A program made the position numbers and the translations under genes. The notes beneath the pieces were generated by a model. The model did no database searches. It was not told the origin of the DNA and saw only the letters and a list, made by a program, of their open reading frames with translations. From NCBI RefSeq assembly GCF_000470775.1, contig NC_022438.1, positions 2,170,001 to 2,234,000 of the forward strand: a stretch of 64,000 nucleotides of DNA. Direction: 5' to 3'. Shown one piece after another: positions 7,104 through 16,771 of this stretch; the stretch's first letter is position 1; each line of letters starts with the position of its first letter. The DNA is from Leifsonia xyli subsp. cynodontis DSM 46306. Its GTDB lineage: Bacteria > Actinomycetota > Actinomycetes > Actinomycetales > Microbacteriaceae.

Positions 7104-8465
7104 CTAGCCCACGAGCCGCTCGCGGACCACATCCGCGAGTTCGTTCGCCATCCGCACGGCCGTGTCCTGATCGGCCGCCTCCACCATGACCCGCACCAGG
7201 GGCTCGGTTCCCGACGGACGCAGCAGCACCCGGCCGCTGTCGCCGAGCGTCGCCTCCACGGCTTCGACGGCCGACCGCAGCGACTCGTCGCTGTGGACCG
7301 AGTGGTGATCGACCCCCCGCACATTGACCATCACCTGCGGGTACACCGTCATCGCCTGTGCGAGCTCGGCGAGGCTCTTGCGCTGGCGTGCCATCTCGCT
7401 GAGCAGGTGCAGGCCGGTGAGGATGCCGTCGCCCGTGGTGGCGAAATCGCTCATGATGACGTGGCCAGACTGCTCGCCGCCCAGCGAGTAGCCGTGCCCG
7501 TTCATCTCCTCCAAGACATAGCGGTCGCCGACGGCGGTCTCGACCACCCGGACACCGGCCTCGCGCATAGCGAGCTTGAGTCCGAGGTTGCTCATCACCG
7601 TCGCCACGAGCGTGTCGTCTTTGAGTTTGCCGCGCTCCTTCATCCCGAGAGCGAGGATAGCCATGATCTGATCGCCGTCGACGATGCGGCCATCGGCATC
7701 GATCGCCAGGCAGCGATCGGCGTCGCCGTCGTGAGCGATGCCGACATCGGCGCCGGCCGCCAGCACGGCCTCCGCCAGCCTGTCGAGGTGCGTCGAGCCG
7801 ACGCCGTCGTTGATGTTCATACCGTCCGGCGCATCGCCGATGACGGTCACCCGGGCGCCGGCATCGGTGAAGACCTCCGGCGAGATCCCCGCGGCGGCTC
7901 CGTGCGCGCAGTCGAGGACGACATGGATGCCGTCCAGGCGGTGTGGCAGACTCGCCAGAAGATGCAGGACGTAGCGGTCTTCGGCATCCGCGAAACGCCG
8001 GATGCGCCCGACCTCGGCGCCGGTCGGTGTGAGCTTCTCCAGGTGGAGGTGCTCCTCGATCCTGTCCTCCACGACATCGGGGAGCTTGGTGCCGCCACGG
8101 GCGAAGATCTTGATGCCGTTGTCCGGAGCGGGGTTGTGCGAGGCCGAGACCATCACACCGAAGTCGGCTTCGACATCGGCGATGAGGAAGGCCGCAGCGG
8201 GGGTCGGGATGACACCGGCGTCATAGACGTCGATTCCCGAGCTGGCCAGACCGGCCGCGACGGCGGCCGACAGGAACTCACCGGAGACACGCGGGTCGCG
8301 GGCGACGATGGCCAGCGGGCGCTTGCCCGCGGCGCGGCGCGCCTCCGCGCTGCGGCCTCGCGTCAGGACAGCGGCGGCTGCCTGGGCGAGGCCGAGCGCG
8401 AGGTCGGCGGTGAGCGTACCGTTCGCGAGTCCGCGGACTCCGTCGGTTCCGAAAAGACGGGGCAT
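7104..8465 (-). CDS. glmM: Phosphoglucosamine mutase
   Basis: Converts glucosamine-6-phosphate to glucosamine-1-phosphate, feeding UDP-GlcNAc and peptidoglycan synthesis in the cytoplasm. 453 residues, normal for the family. Visible are the N-terminal FGTDGVRG, the active-site loop VSASHNP (106-112, phosphoserine Ser109), the metal loop DGDADR (about 243-248), the sugar-binding GGEQSGH and the C-terminal phosphate-binding [12 protein letters not shown]. It follows rpsI by 27 bases on the same strand, the usual actinobacterial rplM-rpsI-glmM order. Its TAG stop coincides with the right CTAG copy of the IS481 insertion, leaving the reading frame intact. Confidence 0.97.
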   Translation of the reverse strand: MPRLFGTDGVRGLANGTLTADLALGLAQAAAAVLTRGRSAEARRAAGKRPLAIVARDPRVSGEFLSAAVAAGLASSGIDVYDAGVIPTPAAAFLIADVEADFGVMVSASHNPAPDNGIKIFARGGTKLPDVVEDRIEEHLHLEKLTPTGAEVGRIRRFADAEDRYVLHLLASLPHRLDGIHVVLDCAHGAAAGISPEVFTDAGARVTVIGDAPDGMNINDGVGSTHLDRLAEAVLAAGADVGIAHDGDADRCLAIDADGRIVDGDQIMAILALGMKERGKLKDDTLVATVMSNLGLKLAMREAGVRVVETAVGDRYVLEEMNGHGYSLGGEQSGHVIMSDFATTGDGILTGLHLLSEMARQRKSLAELAQAMTVYPQVMVNVRGVDHHSVHSDESLRSAVEAVEATLGDSGRVLLRPSGTEPLVRVMVEAADQDTAVRMANELADVVRERLVG

Positions 8466-8492
8466 AAACCGAAGCCTAAGCGCTGCGAAGCG

Positions 8493-8999
8493 TCAACGCT
8501 TGGAGAACTGCGATGCCTTGCGGGCCTTCTTGAGACCGGCCTTCTTGCGCTCGGTGACGCGAGCGTCGCGGGTGAGGAAGCCCGCCTTCTTCAGGGTCGG
8601 CCGGTTGTTCTCGCGGTCGATCTCGTTGAGGGCCCGGGCGATGGCGAGGCGGAACGCCCCGGCCTGACCCGACGGGCCGCCACCGGTGATGCGCGCGATC
8701 ACATCGTAGGAGCCGACGAGGTCGAGGACCTTGAAGGGGTCGGTGATCAGCTGCTGGTGCAGTTTGTTCGGGAAGTAGTCCGCGAACGCACGGCCGTTGA
8801 CCGTGATGGTGCCGGCGCCGGGGACCAGACGCACGCGCGCGATGGCCTCCTTGCGGCGACCGACGGCCGCGCCGGGAACGGAGAGGACGGGACGGGGAGC
8901 GGCCGGGGCGGCGCTCTCCGGGGTCTCGGTCGAGTAGGACTCGACGTTCTCAACGGTGTCGACCTGGGCCGAGTCGATGCTGTCTGCGATCTTCGCCAC
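8493..8999 (-). CDS. rpsI: 30S ribosomal protein S9
   Basis: 168 residues. The S9 core starts near residue 45 ([17 protein letters not shown]) and ends with the characteristic basic tail [20 protein letters not shown], whose C-terminal Lys-Arg contacts tRNA in the P site. The first roughly 45 residues are an acidic, Pro/Ala-rich extension, common in Actinobacteria. It is co-transcribed with rplM, whose stop lies 49 bases upstream, and with glmM downstream. Confidence 0.98.
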   Translation of the reverse strand: MAKIADSIDSAQVDTVENVESYSTETPESAAPAAPRPVLSVPGAAVGRRKEAIARVRLVPGAGTITVNGRAFADYFPNKLHQQLITDPFKVLDLVGSYDVIARITGGGPSGQAGAFRLAIARALNEIDRENNRPTLKKAGFLTRDARVTERKKAGLKKARKASQFSKR

Positions 9000-9048
9000 G
9001 ATGGTGATAATCCTTTTTCTTAGTCAGTCGTGAAGGTCGTGGGATCGC

Positions 9049-9495
9049 CTACTGGGCGACCTGGCCGAGGGCGTAGGCCTTGGGCTGCTGGGCGGCGTGC
9101 GGGTGCTCGCTTCCGGTGTAGACCTTCAGCTTGCGGAGCTGGGCCCGGCCGATGGAGTTCTTCGGCAGCATCCCGCGCACAGCCTTCTCGACGGCGCGAA
9201 CCGGATTCTTCTCGAGGAGCTCGGCGTAGGTGACGGCTTTGAGGCCGCCCGGGTAGCCGGAGTGGCGGTAGGCCTTCTTCTGGGCGGCTTTCTGGCCGGT
9301 GAGGGCCACCTTGTCCGCATTGACGATGATGACGAAGTCGCCTGTGTCCAGGTGAGGGGCGAAGGTCGCCTTGTGCTTGCCGCGCAGGAGGGCGGCGGTG
9401 TGGCTGGCGAGACGGCCGAGCACGACATCGGTCGCGTCGATGACGACCCAGTCGCGCCGGATCTCGTCTGCCTTCGGGGAGTAAGTGCGCGTCAC
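9049..9495 (-). CDS. rplM: 50S ribosomal protein L13
   Basis: 148 residues from the GTG at 9495. The preceding open frame to 9636 is leader sequence and lacks L13 similarity. Family features visible are [37 protein letters not shown], the central [18 protein letters not shown] and a C-terminal [20 protein letters not shown]. It is an early-assembly large-subunit protein. A strong promoter (9643-9672) and a leader hairpin (9553-9579) precede it, making it the first gene of rplM-rpsI-glmM. Confidence 0.97.
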   Translation of the reverse strand: MTRTYSPKADEIRRDWVVIDATDVVLGRLASHTAALLRGKHKATFAPHLDTGDFVIIVNADKVALTGQKAAQKKAYRHSGYPGGLKAVTYAELLEKNPVRAVEKAVRGMLPKNSIGRAQLRKLKVYTGSEHPHAAQQPKAYALGQVAQ

Positions 9496-9552
9496 AGTAG
9501 TGGCTGCTTTCTTGTGTCGAACGGAGGAGTTCGTGAATCCCACTCCGATGGG

Positions 9553-9579
9553 GGTTCCTCTCCCGAGGGGAGGGGAACC
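9553..9579 (-). promoter_or_regulatory. Hairpin in the rplM leader
   Basis: GGTTCCTCTCCC (9553-9564) faces GGGAGGGGAACC (9568-9579), 11 of 12 paired, in the roughly 145-base untranslated leader of rplM. It could be an attenuator or protein-binding leader; no T-run follows. Confidence 0.4.
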
Positions 9580-9642
9580 GAAGCCGGTGGAGGGCTCACG
9601 TTCGCGGTGCGCGCCGCAGTGAGGCGTAGACACCAAGGGTCA

Positions 9643-9672
9643 ATCCTACGCGACACGCCCGGGAACGGTCAA
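9643..9672 (-). promoter_or_regulatory. Promoter of rplM-rpsI-glmM
   Basis: On the minus strand there is TTGACC (9667-9672), an 18-base spacer and TAGGAT (9643-9648), a good housekeeping sigma match located nine bases past the truA stop codon. Confidence 0.72.
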
Positions 9673-9680
9673 ACCGGACG

Positions 9681-10547
9681 TCAGAGCGTGCGCAGACCGC
9701 GGGTCCGCTCGGCGCGCCGGCCGAGTTCGGCATCGTCGGGGTAGCCGACCTCCCGCAGCGTCAGACCGCGCGCGGGCATCACCCTGAAGGCGCTCGTACG
9801 CCGCCGCTCGTCGCGCAGCTCGACAAGGGCGCCGGGCCGGAGCGTGCCTTCGCCCACCTCGACGCACGCGCCGACGAGCGCCCGGACCATGCTGTGGCAG
9901 AAGGCGTCGGCGACGACCTCGCCGAGCAAGACGCCGTCGTCGTCGCGCCGCCAGGAGAACGCCTGCAGAGTGCGGATCGTCGTCGCGCCCTCGCGCGCCT
10001 TGCAGAAGCTCGCGAAGTCGTGGAGGCCGAGCATCCCGCGTGCGCCCCGGTCCATCGCGTCGGCGTCGAGCGTCGAGGGAACCCAAAAAGTGCGGTGCCG
10101 CTGCAACGGGTCGCGGAACGCGACGCGATCGGCCACGCGGTACTCGTAGCGGCGCCACAGTGCGGAGAACCGCGCGTCGAAGCCGGGCGGCGCTTCGGAG
10201 GCCCGGACGATCACGACATCCGGGAGGGGCCCCAGCACACCGTTCACCCGCCGCCGCAGCGCCTCGTGCGCAGCCCGGGGCTCGCGCTTGCCGTGCGGCT
10301 TGCGCAAGAGCGCCACCTGCTCGGGCGAGAGATCGACGTGCGCGACCTGGCCGGTGGCGTGGACGCCGGCATCCGTCCGCCCGGCGACGGTCAGCGCCGG
10401 CGGCTCCCCCGTGCGGCGGAAGATCGTCGCGAGCGCGGCCTCCAGCGTCCCCTGGACGGTCCGGAACTCCGGCTGACGGCCCCAGCCGGCGAAGTCGGTG
10501 CCCTGGTAGGCGATGTCGAGCCGGAATCGCGTCGCCTGGTCGGTCAT
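9681..10547 (-). CDS. truA: tRNA pseudouridine(38-40) synthase TruA
   Basis: Isomerises uridines 38-40 in the tRNA anticodon arm. 288 residues, slightly longer than E. coli TruA. Visible motifs are IAYQGTDFAGWGRQP at the N-terminus, AGRTDAGVHATGQVAH (55-70) with catalytic Asp59, FDARFSALWRRYEYRV, DFASFCKAREGATT and the C-terminal FCHSMVRALVG. It lies between rplQ and rplM, the standard actinobacterial position; a strong hairpin (10659-10690) separates it from rplQ, so read-through may be reduced. Confidence 0.96.
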   Translation of the reverse strand: MTDQATRFRLDIAYQGTDFAGWGRQPEFRTVQGTLEAALATIFRRTGEPPALTVAGRTDAGVHATGQVAHVDLSPEQVALLRKPHGKREPRAAHEALRRRVNGVLGPLPDVVIVRASEAPPGFDARFSALWRRYEYRVADRVAFRDPLQRHRTFWVPSTLDADAMDRGARGMLGLHDFASFCKAREGATTIRTLQAFSWRRDDDGVLLGEVVADAFCHSMVRALVGACVEVGEGTLRPGALVELRDERRRTSAFRVMPARGLTLREVGYPDDAELGRRAERTRGLRTL

Positions 10548-10658
10548 CCCTCGATTCTAGGAGCCAGGATGCCGCACACGCGGGCTGTGGCCGATCTTCT
10601 GCCGGCGACGAAGCCATCGGGGTGCGCGGCCACACGCTCGCGCCGCCGGTCGAAGCGA

Positions 10659-10690
10659 ACGTCCCGCACCCCCGAGGGGATGCGGGACGT
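10659..10690 (-). terminator. Terminator hairpin after rplQ
   Basis: ACGTCCCGCA (10659-10668) pairs perfectly with TGCGGGACGT (10681-10690), and the inner CCCC/GGGG bases extend the stem across one mismatch. On the minus strand the stem is followed by TTCGCTT. It lies 19 bases beyond the rplQ stop, closing the alpha operon. Confidence 0.7.
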
Positions 10691-10708
10691 CACGCTGCGA
10701 TGAGAAGG

Positions 10709-11272
10709 TCAGGCCTTCTCGGCCTCCGCCTTGGCGGTGGTCTCCTTCTCGGCCTCGCCGGTGGCCTCTTCGACGACCTCGGCCTCGGTCGCGACGGTCT
10801 CCTCCGAAGCGGACTCCGCGGGAGCCTCCTCGGCGGGGGTCTCCTCGACCGGCTCCTCCGCCTTCGGGGCCGCCTTCGCGGCGCTCGGCTTCGCGCGCTT
10901 CGCCTTCGCGGTCAGCGGCTCGAGCACGAGCTCGATCTGCGCCATCGGGGCGTTGTCGCCCTTGCGGAAACCCAGCTTCGTGATGCGGGTGTAGCCACCC
11001 TCGCGCTCGGCCAGCAGCGGCGCGATCTCGGTGAAGAGTTCGTGGACGACGGTCTTGTCGCCGATGACGGCGAGGACACGACGACGGGCGTGCAGGTCGC
11101 CGCGCTTCGCGAACGTGATGAGGCGCTCGGCGTAGGGGCGCAGGCGCTTGGCCTTGGTCTCAGTCGTCTTGATGCTCTTGTGGGTGAACAGCGCGGCGGC
11201 CAGGTTGGCGAGCATCAGGCGCTCGTGCGCGGGGCCACCCCCGAGGCGGGGGCCCTTGGTGGGCTTAGGCAT
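10709..11272 (-). CDS. rplQ: 50S ribosomal protein L17 with acidic C-terminal tail
   Basis: 187 residues. The L17 core occupies about 1-118: [37 protein letters not shown], a [18 protein letters not shown] close. A Glu/Ala/Lys-rich tail of about 65 residues ([20 protein letters not shown]) is also found in actinobacterial L17 proteins. It lies around the exit tunnel of the large subunit. It is last in the infA-rpmJ-rpsM-rpsK-rpoA-rplQ operon and is followed by a terminator hairpin. Confidence 0.97.
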   Translation of the reverse strand: MPKPTKGPRLGGGPAHERLMLANLAAALFTHKSIKTTETKAKRLRPYAERLITFAKRGDLHARRRVLAVIGDKTVVHELFTEIAPLLAEREGGYTRITKLGFRKGDNAPMAQIELVLEPLTAKAKRAKPSAAKAAPKAEEPVEETPAEEAPAESASEETVATEAEVVEEATGEAEKETTAKAEAEKA

Positions 11273-11320
11273 GATCGGTTATCTCCAGTGTTGAAAGCGG
11301 AAGGCGGAAGGGAGGCGGCC

Positions 11321-12316
11321 TCAGATGGTGGACTCGTCCTCTTCGTACCCGCTGTAGAAGTGGGCGCCGTCGAAGCCGGGGACGGAGTCTTTGAGCGAGA
11401 GCCCCATCTCCGTCAGCTTGTCCTTGACCTCATCCACCGACTTCTGGCCGAAGTTGCGGATGTTCATGAGCTGCGTCTCCGACAGCGAGACGAGTTCGCT
11501 GACGGTGTTGATGCCCTCGCGCTTGAGGCAGTTGTACGACCGGACCGACAGGTCGAGGTCCTCGATCGGCATCGAGAGCTCGGAGCTGAGGACCTGGTCG
11601 ACCGGCGCGGGGCCGATCTCGATGCCCTCGGCCGCACTATTGAGCTCGCGCGCCAGTCCGAACAGCTCGACCAGCGTGCGGCCGGCGGACGCGATGGCGT
11701 CGCGCGGGCTGATCGCCGGCTTGGTCTCGACATCGACCACGAGGCGGTCGAAGTCGGTGCGCTCACCGGCACGGGTGGCCTCGACGCGGTACGTGACCTT
11801 CAGGACCGGGGAGTAGATCGAGTCGATCGGGATCTGACCCGCCTCGCTGTACTCGTTGCGGTTCTGCTGGGCGGACACGTAGCCGCGGCCACGTTCGATG
11901 GTCAGCTCGACCTCGAACTTCGCCTTGTCGTTGAGGGTCGCGATGACCAGCTCGGGGTTGTGGATCTCCACGCCCGCGGGGGCCGAGATGTCCGCGGCGG
12001 TGACCTGGCCGGCGCCGGTCTTGCGCAGATAGGCGGTGATCGGCTCGTCGTGCTCGCTCGAGACCACCAGACCCTTGATGTTCAGGATGATCTCGGTGAC
12101 ATCCTCCTTGACACCCGGAACGGTGCTGAACTCGTGCAGCACGCCGTCGATGCGGATGCTGGTCACAGCCGCGCCGGGAATGGAGGAGAGGAGAGTGCGG
12201 CGCAGGGAGTTGCCGAGCGTGTAGCCGAAGCCCGGCTCGAGCGGCTCGATGACGAACCGCGATCGGAACTCCGAGATGTTCTCTTCGGTGAGCGTAGGAC
12301 GCTGTGCAATGAGCAC
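11321..12316 (-). CDS. rpoA: DNA-directed RNA polymerase subunit alpha
   Basis: 331 residues. The N-terminal assembly domain (about 1-228) includes [25 protein letters not shown] and [21 protein letters not shown] linker leads to the C-terminal DNA/activator-binding domain (about 250-310) with [16 protein letters not shown] and [14 protein letters not shown]. It initiates assembly of the core polymerase and contacts UP elements and regulators. Lies 48 bases before rplQ and downstream of rpsK; as usual in Actinobacteria, rpsD is not in this operon. Confidence 0.98.
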   Translation of the reverse strand: MLIAQRPTLTEENISEFRSRFVIEPLEPGFGYTLGNSLRRTLLSSIPGAAVTSIRIDGVLHEFSTVPGVKEDVTEIILNIKGLVVSSEHDEPITAYLRKTGAGQVTAADISAPAGVEIHNPELVIATLNDKAKFEVELTIERGRGYVSAQQNRNEYSEAGQIPIDSIYSPVLKVTYRVEATRAGERTDFDRLVVDVETKPAISPRDAIASAGRTLVELFGLARELNSAAEGIEIGPAPVDQVLSSELSMPIEDLDLSVRSYNCLKREGINTVSELVSLSETQLMNIRNFGQKSVDEVKDKLTEMGLSLKDSVPGFDGAHFYSGYEEDESTI

Positions 12317-12428
12317 TTTTTGTTTTCCTTTCGGCTAAGTGTCCGCTATATGACACTCGCATCGGGCGCGAGGGGGTGACGCGGCGAAGCCGTGCCACCC
12401 CCTCGCTTGCTCGAAAATTTACACAGAA

Positions 12429-12827
12429 TTAGACGCGGCGACGCTTCGGCGGGCGGCAGCCGTTGTGCGCCTGCGGAGTGACGTCGTTGATCGAGCCCAC
12501 CTCGAGGCCGGCGGCCTGGAGGGAGCGGATCGCCGTCTCACGACCCGAACCCGGGCCCTTCACGAAGACGTCGACCTTTTTCATACCGTGCTCCTGCGCC
12601 TGACGGGCGGCCGACTCGGCGGCCAGCTGGGCGGCGTACGGAGTCGATTTGCGGGAGCCCTTGAACCCGACGCCGCCGGAGGAAGCCCAGCTGATGACCG
12701 CACCGGTGGTGTCGGTGATCGAGACGATCGTGTTGTTGAACGTGCTCTTGATGTGGGCCTGGCCCACAGCGATGTTCTTCTTTTCTTTCTTGCGCGGCTT
12801 GCGAGCGGCCGACTTGGGTGCTGCCAT
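12429..12827 (-). CDS. rpsK: 30S ribosomal protein S11
   Basis: 132 residues. Clear S11 features are [58 protein letters not shown] and the C-terminal [16 protein letters not shown]. It sits on the small-subunit platform by the E-site. Located 29 bases after rpsM and 112 bases before rpoA in the alpha operon. Confidence 0.98.
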   Translation of the reverse strand: MAAPKSAARKPRKKEKKNIAVGQAHIKSTFNNTIVSITDTTGAVISWASSGGVGFKGSRKSTPYAAQLAAESAARQAQEHGMKKVDVFVKGPGSGRETAIRSLQAAGLEVGSINDVTPQAHNGCRPPKRRRV

Positions 12828-12856
12828 TTTCTTATCTCCTTGAGTCCGTTGTCGGC

Positions 12857-13231
12857 CTAGCGAGCCTTCTTCTTACCGGCGACGGTGCGCTTCGGCCCCT
12901 TGCGGGTGCGCGCGTTCGTCTTGGTTCGCTGGCCGCGGACCGGAAGGCCCTTGCGGTGGCGGATTCCCTCGTAGCTGCCGATCTCGACCTTGCGGCGGAT
13001 GTCGGCGGCGACCTCGCGGCGGAGGTCGCCCTCGACCTTGAAGTTTCCTTCGATGTAGTCGCGGAGCGAGACGAGCTGCTCGTCCGTGAGGTCTTTGACG
13101 CGAATATCGCCCGAGATATCGGTCTCGCGAAGGGTCTGCAGCGCGCGGGTGCGCCCGACGCCGTAGATGTAGGTGAGTGCGACCTCCACGCGCTTGTCGC
13201 GCGGGATGTCGACGCCTGCTAGACGTGCCAT
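12857..13231 (-). CDS. rpsM: 30S ribosomal protein S13
   Basis: 124 residues. It begins [20 protein letters not shown] with IYGVGRTRA, and ends with the basic tail [25 protein letters not shown]. It lies at the small-subunit head and bridges to the large subunit through L5. Follows rpmJ by about 150 bases and precedes rpsK by 29. Confidence 0.98.
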   Translation of the reverse strand: MARLAGVDIPRDKRVEVALTYIYGVGRTRALQTLRETDISGDIRVKDLTDEQLVSLRDYIEGNFKVEGDLRREVAADIRRKVEIGSYEGIRHRKGLPVRGQRTKTNARTRKGPKRTVAGKKKAR

Positions 13232-13380
13232 TTTTGGCTTCTCCTGTGATGAGCGGAGGTCTGCGGCGGCCCCGGTGCCCCGGCCTCCTCCGGGGGTGTC
13301 CCCCGCCTCCTGAGTCAGGACGCGGGTTCTGGGATCGCCTCGTTATTCAGTTGAGTCTTGCGCGGTGAGCCCCGGCCGGA

Positions 13381-13494
13381 TCAGCCCTGGCGCTGCTTGT
13401 GGCGCGGGTTCTCGCAGATGACCATGACCCGGCCGTTGCGACGGATGACCTTGCACTTGTCGCAGATCTTCTTGACGGAGGGGTTGACCTTCAT
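13381..13494 (-). CDS. rpmJ: 50S ribosomal protein L36
   Basis: 37 residues. It begins [20 protein letters not shown] and retains the zinc-ribbon ligands Cys11, Cys14, Cys27 and His32, so this is the zinc-binding form. It lies between infA and rpsM, the canonical place. An AGAGAAACTT-like purine-rich leader precedes the ATG. Confidence 0.97.
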   Translation of the reverse strand: MKVNPSVKKICDKCKVIRRNGRVMVICENPRHKQRQG

Positions 13495-13575
13495 AAGTTT
13501 CTCTAACCTTTGTTCGCTGTCCTCGTGCCCCACCCGGGGCTACCCGGTGAGTGGGGCCGTTACTTACAGCAGCTC

Positions 13576-13797
13576 TTACTTGTAGCGGTAGACGATCCGG
13601 CCGCGGGTCAGATCGTAGGGGCTCAGCTCCACGATCACGCGGTCCTCGGGGAGGATGCGGATGTAGTGCTGACGCATCTTGCCGGAGATGTGGGCAAGAA
13701 CCTTGTGACCATTGGTGAGCTCCACGCGAAACATCGCGTTGGGGAGCGCCTCGATCACAGATCCTTCGATCTCGATGACACCGTCTTTTTTGGCCAT
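13576..13797 (-). CDS. infA: Translation initiation factor IF-1
   Basis: 73 residues from the ATG at 13797; the upstream in-frame extension to 13887 is leader. It is a single S1/OB-fold domain: [40 protein letters not shown] and [20 protein letters not shown]. It binds the ribosomal A site during initiation. First gene of the alpha operon, 90 bases downstream of a good promoter. Confidence 0.98.
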   Translation of the reverse strand: MAKKDGVIEIEGSVIEALPNAMFRVELTNGHKVLAHISGKMRQHYIRILPEDRVIVELSPYDLTRGRIVYRYK

Positions 13798-13886
13798 AGC
13801 CTCACTGTCGCTAAAAATAGGGGTTGCTGGTCGTGCGTTGACCGGTGACGGGCACGCCGGAAGCGAGCCCAAGACACCGAGGATCA

Positions 13887-13916
13887 ATCTTATGGGATAT
13901 CCGCATGTTTCGCCAA
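13887..13916 (-). promoter_or_regulatory. Promoter of the infA-rpmJ-rpsM-rpsK-rpoA-rplQ operon
   Basis: On the minus strand there is TTGGCG (13911-13916), 18 bases, then TAAGAT (13887-13892), in the 138-base map-infA gap. Confidence 0.62.
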
Positions 13917-13935
13917 TTCCCGCTATACTCCCGGT

Positions 13936-14766
13936 TCACGGAATCGGACTCGGGGTGAGGCCGAACGGCGCGAGCCCGGCCGCCCCGCCGTCATCCGCCG
14001 TCAGCACCCAGATGCCGTCCGCATGCACGGCGACGCTGTGCTCCCAGTGCGCGGCAGCGGTCCCGTCCTCGGTCGCGACGGTCCAGCCGTCGTCTTTCAC
14101 ATAGGTGTCCTGGTCTCCCAGCACGACCATCGGCTCGATCGCAACCACGAGTCCCGGCTTCACCTCCGGGCCTTTGGCGCGCACCCGGTAGTTGAACACC
14201 GGCGGCTCCTCGTGCATCCGGCGGCCGATCCCGTGCCCGATGTAGTCGGTCAGGATGCCGTACTCTCCCCGCGAGAGGATGTAGTCCTCGATCGCCTCAC
14301 CGACCTCGTTGAGGTGCCTCGCCCGGGCGAGGCGAGCGATCCCGTGCCAGAGCGACTGCTCCGTCACCTCGGAGAGCGTCTGCCGCTCGGCCACGAGATC
14401 GGGACGCGCGGGGTCGGGCAGCACGAATGTACGCGCCGCGTCCCCATTCCAGCCATCGAGGATGGCGCCGGAGTCCACCGAGAGGATGTCGCCGGGTTGC
14501 AGGAGGCGCGGGCCAGGGATGCCATGCACGACCTCATCGTTCACCGACGCGCAGATCGTGTGGTGGTAGCCCGCCTCCAGCTTGAAGTTCGGCTTGCCGC
14601 CGGCCGCCTCGACGGCACGCTCGGCGATGGCGTCCAGCTCGAGCGTCGTGGTCCCGGCCGCGATGGCCCGAGCGACGGCGTCGAGAGAGGCCGCCGTGGC
14701 GCGCCCCGGCGCCACCATCGCACGCAGCTGCGCGGGCGTCTTGTAGAGCGAACGTTTGAAGACCAT
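13936..14766 (-). CDS. map: Type I methionine aminopeptidase
   Basis: Removes the initiator methionine from nascent proteins. 276 residues with the pita-bread metalloprotease ligands in order: Asp in SVDSGAI, Asp in WNGDAARTFV, His in YIGHGIGRRMHEEP, Glu in VAIEPMVV and Glu in HWEHSVAV. GYHHTICASVNDEVVHGIP carries the substrate-side His. Nine bases after adk; the secY-adk-map run is the usual end of the spc operon in Actinobacteria. Confidence 0.97.
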   Translation of the reverse strand: MVFKRSLYKTPAQLRAMVAPGRATAASLDAVARAIAAGTTTLELDAIAERAVEAAGGKPNFKLEAGYHHTICASVNDEVVHGIPGPRLLQPGDILSVDSGAILDGWNGDAARTFVLPDPARPDLVAERQTLSEVTEQSLWHGIARLARARHLNEVGEAIEDYILSRGEYGILTDYIGHGIGRRMHEEPPVFNYRVRAKGPEVKPGLVVAIEPMVVLGDQDTYVKDDGWTVATEDGTAAAHWEHSVAVHADGIWVLTADDGGAAGLAPFGLTPSPIP

Positions 14767-14775
14767 CGAGGACGG

Positions 14776-15372
14776 CTAGGCGGCGCTCGTGAGGGGCAGG
14801 ATGCCGCGCTCGGCGAGCGCCGCGCGAATGCGATCGGCCACCTCGCCGACGGAGCCGAGTCCATCCACCTCCACGAGCAGCCCGCGCTCGCGGTAGACCT
14901 CGATCAGGGGGGAGGTCTCACGCAGATAGACCTCCTGGCGGTGCCGGATGGCCCCCTCGGAGTCGTCGGCGCGGCCCTGTTCCAGTGCCCGCTTGGTCAG
15001 CCGGGCGACGATCTCTTCACGGTCGGCGACGAGCTGGATCACAGCGTCCAGCTTCCCGCCATCCGAGGCCAGCAGTTCGTCCAGGTACTTCACCTGCTCG
15101 AGCGTGCGCGGATAGCCGTCCAGCAGGAAGCCGCCCTTGGCGTCGTCCTCGGCCAGCCGGCCGGTGACGAGTTCGTTGGTCAGGCTGTCCGGAACATAGT
15201 CCCCCGCGTCCACGATGGCCTTGACCTGCTTGCCGAGCTCTGTCTCGTTCTTGATGTTGGCCCGGAAGATGTCGCCGGTGGAGATGTCGGGAATTCCGTA
15301 TCCGCTGGTGATGAGGGAGGCCTGGGTGCCTTTCCCCGATCCCGGAGGTCCGACGATGAGCATGCGGGTCAA
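14776..15372 (-). CDS. adk: Adenylate kinase (short-lid form)
   Basis: Interconverts ATP + AMP and 2 ADP. 198 residues. P-loop [10 protein letters not shown] (8-17), the NMP-binding [12 protein letters not shown], and [16 protein letters not shown] are visible. The segment between [13 protein letters not shown] and its neighbours shows a short LID without zinc-binding cysteines, as in other Actinobacteria. Its ATG overlaps the secY stop by four bases, implying translational coupling. Confidence 0.97.
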   Translation of the reverse strand: MTRMLIVGPPGSGKGTQASLITSGYGIPDISTGDIFRANIKNETELGKQVKAIVDAGDYVPDSLTNELVTGRLAEDDAKGGFLLDGYPRTLEQVKYLDELLASDGGKLDAVIQLVADREEIVARLTKRALEQGRADDSEGAIRHRQEVYLRETSPLIEVYRERGLLVEVDGLGSVGEVADRIRAALAERGILPLTSAA

Positions 15373-16691
15373 CGCAGCAGCCCTTCGTAGTGCCGCTGCT
15401 GGAGCTGCGAGTCGATCTGCTTGACCGTCTCGAGGCCGACACCGACGATGATTAGGATGGACGTGCCGCCGAACATGAAGTTCTGGCTAGCTCCGAGCAG
15501 AGCGAAGGCGACCAGAGGGATCAGCGCGATCACCCCGAGGTAGATGGAGCCGGGCAGCGTCACACGGGTCAGCACGTAGTCGAGGTACTCGGCGGTGGGG
15601 CGTCCCGCGCGGATGCCGGGGATGAAGCCGCCGTACTTCTTCATGTTGTCGGCGACCTCCTCCGGGTTGAACGTGATGGCCACGTAGAAATAGGTGAAGC
15701 CGACGATCAGCAGGAAGTAGAGCAGCATGTAAAGCGGGTGGTCGCCCTTGGTCAGGTAGTTCGTGATCCAGGTGACCCAGGCGGCCGGCGCCTTGCCCGC
15801 GGCAGGCTGGTTGAACTGCGCGATCAGCGCCGGCAGGTACAGCAGAGACGAGGCGAAGATGACCGGCACGACACCGGCCATGTTGACCTTGATCGGGATG
15901 TACGTGTTGTTCCCGCCGTAGGTCCGCCGGCCGACCATGCGCTTGGCGTACTGCACGGGGATGCGGCGCTGCGACTGCTCGACGAACACGACCGCCGCGA
16001 CGATCAGCAGCCCGATCGCGATCACCACGAGCATGATCTCGATGCTCTGCGACTGCCCGATGGTCCACAGGGAACTCGGGAACTGGGCGGCGATCGAGGT
16101 GAAGATGAGCAGCGACATGCCGTTGCCGATGCCACGCTCGGTGACCAGCTCGCCCATCCACATGATGAGGCCGGTGCCGGCGGTCATGGTGACGACCATG
16201 AGCATGATCGCGTACCAGGAGTCGTCCGTGATGAGCTGCGTGCATTGCGACACGGCCGTCGTGCCGAAGAGCGCACCGGAGCGAGCGACGGTGATCAGCG
16301 TGGTCGACTGGAGGACGCCGAGCGCGATCGTGAGGTAGCGCGTGTACTGCGTGAGCTTGGCCTGCCCGGCCTGACCCTCCTTGTAGAGGGTCTCGAAGCG
16401 TGGGATGACCACGCGCAGCAGCTGCACGATGATCGACGCGGTGATGTACGGCATGATGCCGAGCGCGAAGATCGAAAGCTTGAGGAGCGCGCCGCCCGAG
16501 AACAGGTTCACGAGCGAGTAGAGGCCCGAGGTGTCCTGGTTGGCGTTGAGACAGGTCTGCACGTTGCCGAAATCGACGAACGGCGCGGGGATGAAGGACC
16601 CCAGCCGGAACAGGGCGATGATACCCAGCGTGAAGAATATCTTCCGGCGGAGATCCGGAGTGCGGAAAATCCGCGCGACGGCGCTAAACAA
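15369..16691 (-). CDS. secY: Preprotein translocase subunit SecY
   Basis: 440 residues with ten hydrophobic helices; the central membrane channel of the Sec translocon. Typical features are the N-terminal [34 protein letters not shown] in TM2, [37 protein letters not shown] in the cytosolic loop, and [20 protein letters not shown]. Its neighbours rplO upstream and adk downstream are as in other Actinobacteria. Confidence 0.98.
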   Translation of the reverse strand: MFSAVARIFRTPDLRRKIFFTLGIIALFRLGSFIPAPFVDFGNVQTCLNANQDTSGLYSLVNLFSGGALLKLSIFALGIMPYITASIIVQLLRVVIPRFETLYKEGQAGQAKLTQYTRYLTIALGVLQSTTLITVARSGALFGTTAVSQCTQLITDDSWYAIMLMVVTMTAGTGLIMWMGELVTERGIGNGMSLLIFTSIAAQFPSSLWTIGQSQSIEIMLVVIAIGLLIVAAVVFVEQSQRRIPVQYAKRMVGRRTYGGNNTYIPIKVNMAGVVPVIFASSLLYLPALIAQFNQPAAGKAPAAWVTWITNYLTKGDHPLYMLLYFLLIVGFTYFYVAITFNPEEVADNMKKYGGFIPGIRAGRPTAEYLDYVLTRVTLPGSIYLGVIALIPLVAFALLGASQNFMFGGTSILIIVGVGLETVKQIDSQLQQRHYEGLLR

Positions 16692-16771
16692 AAGTGCGTC
16701 CTGCTTTCCTGTCGGAAGTCAGTCGGGTGGCCGGTGGAGTTCCGGCCACCCGACTGCGCTGCTGAGGGAGG

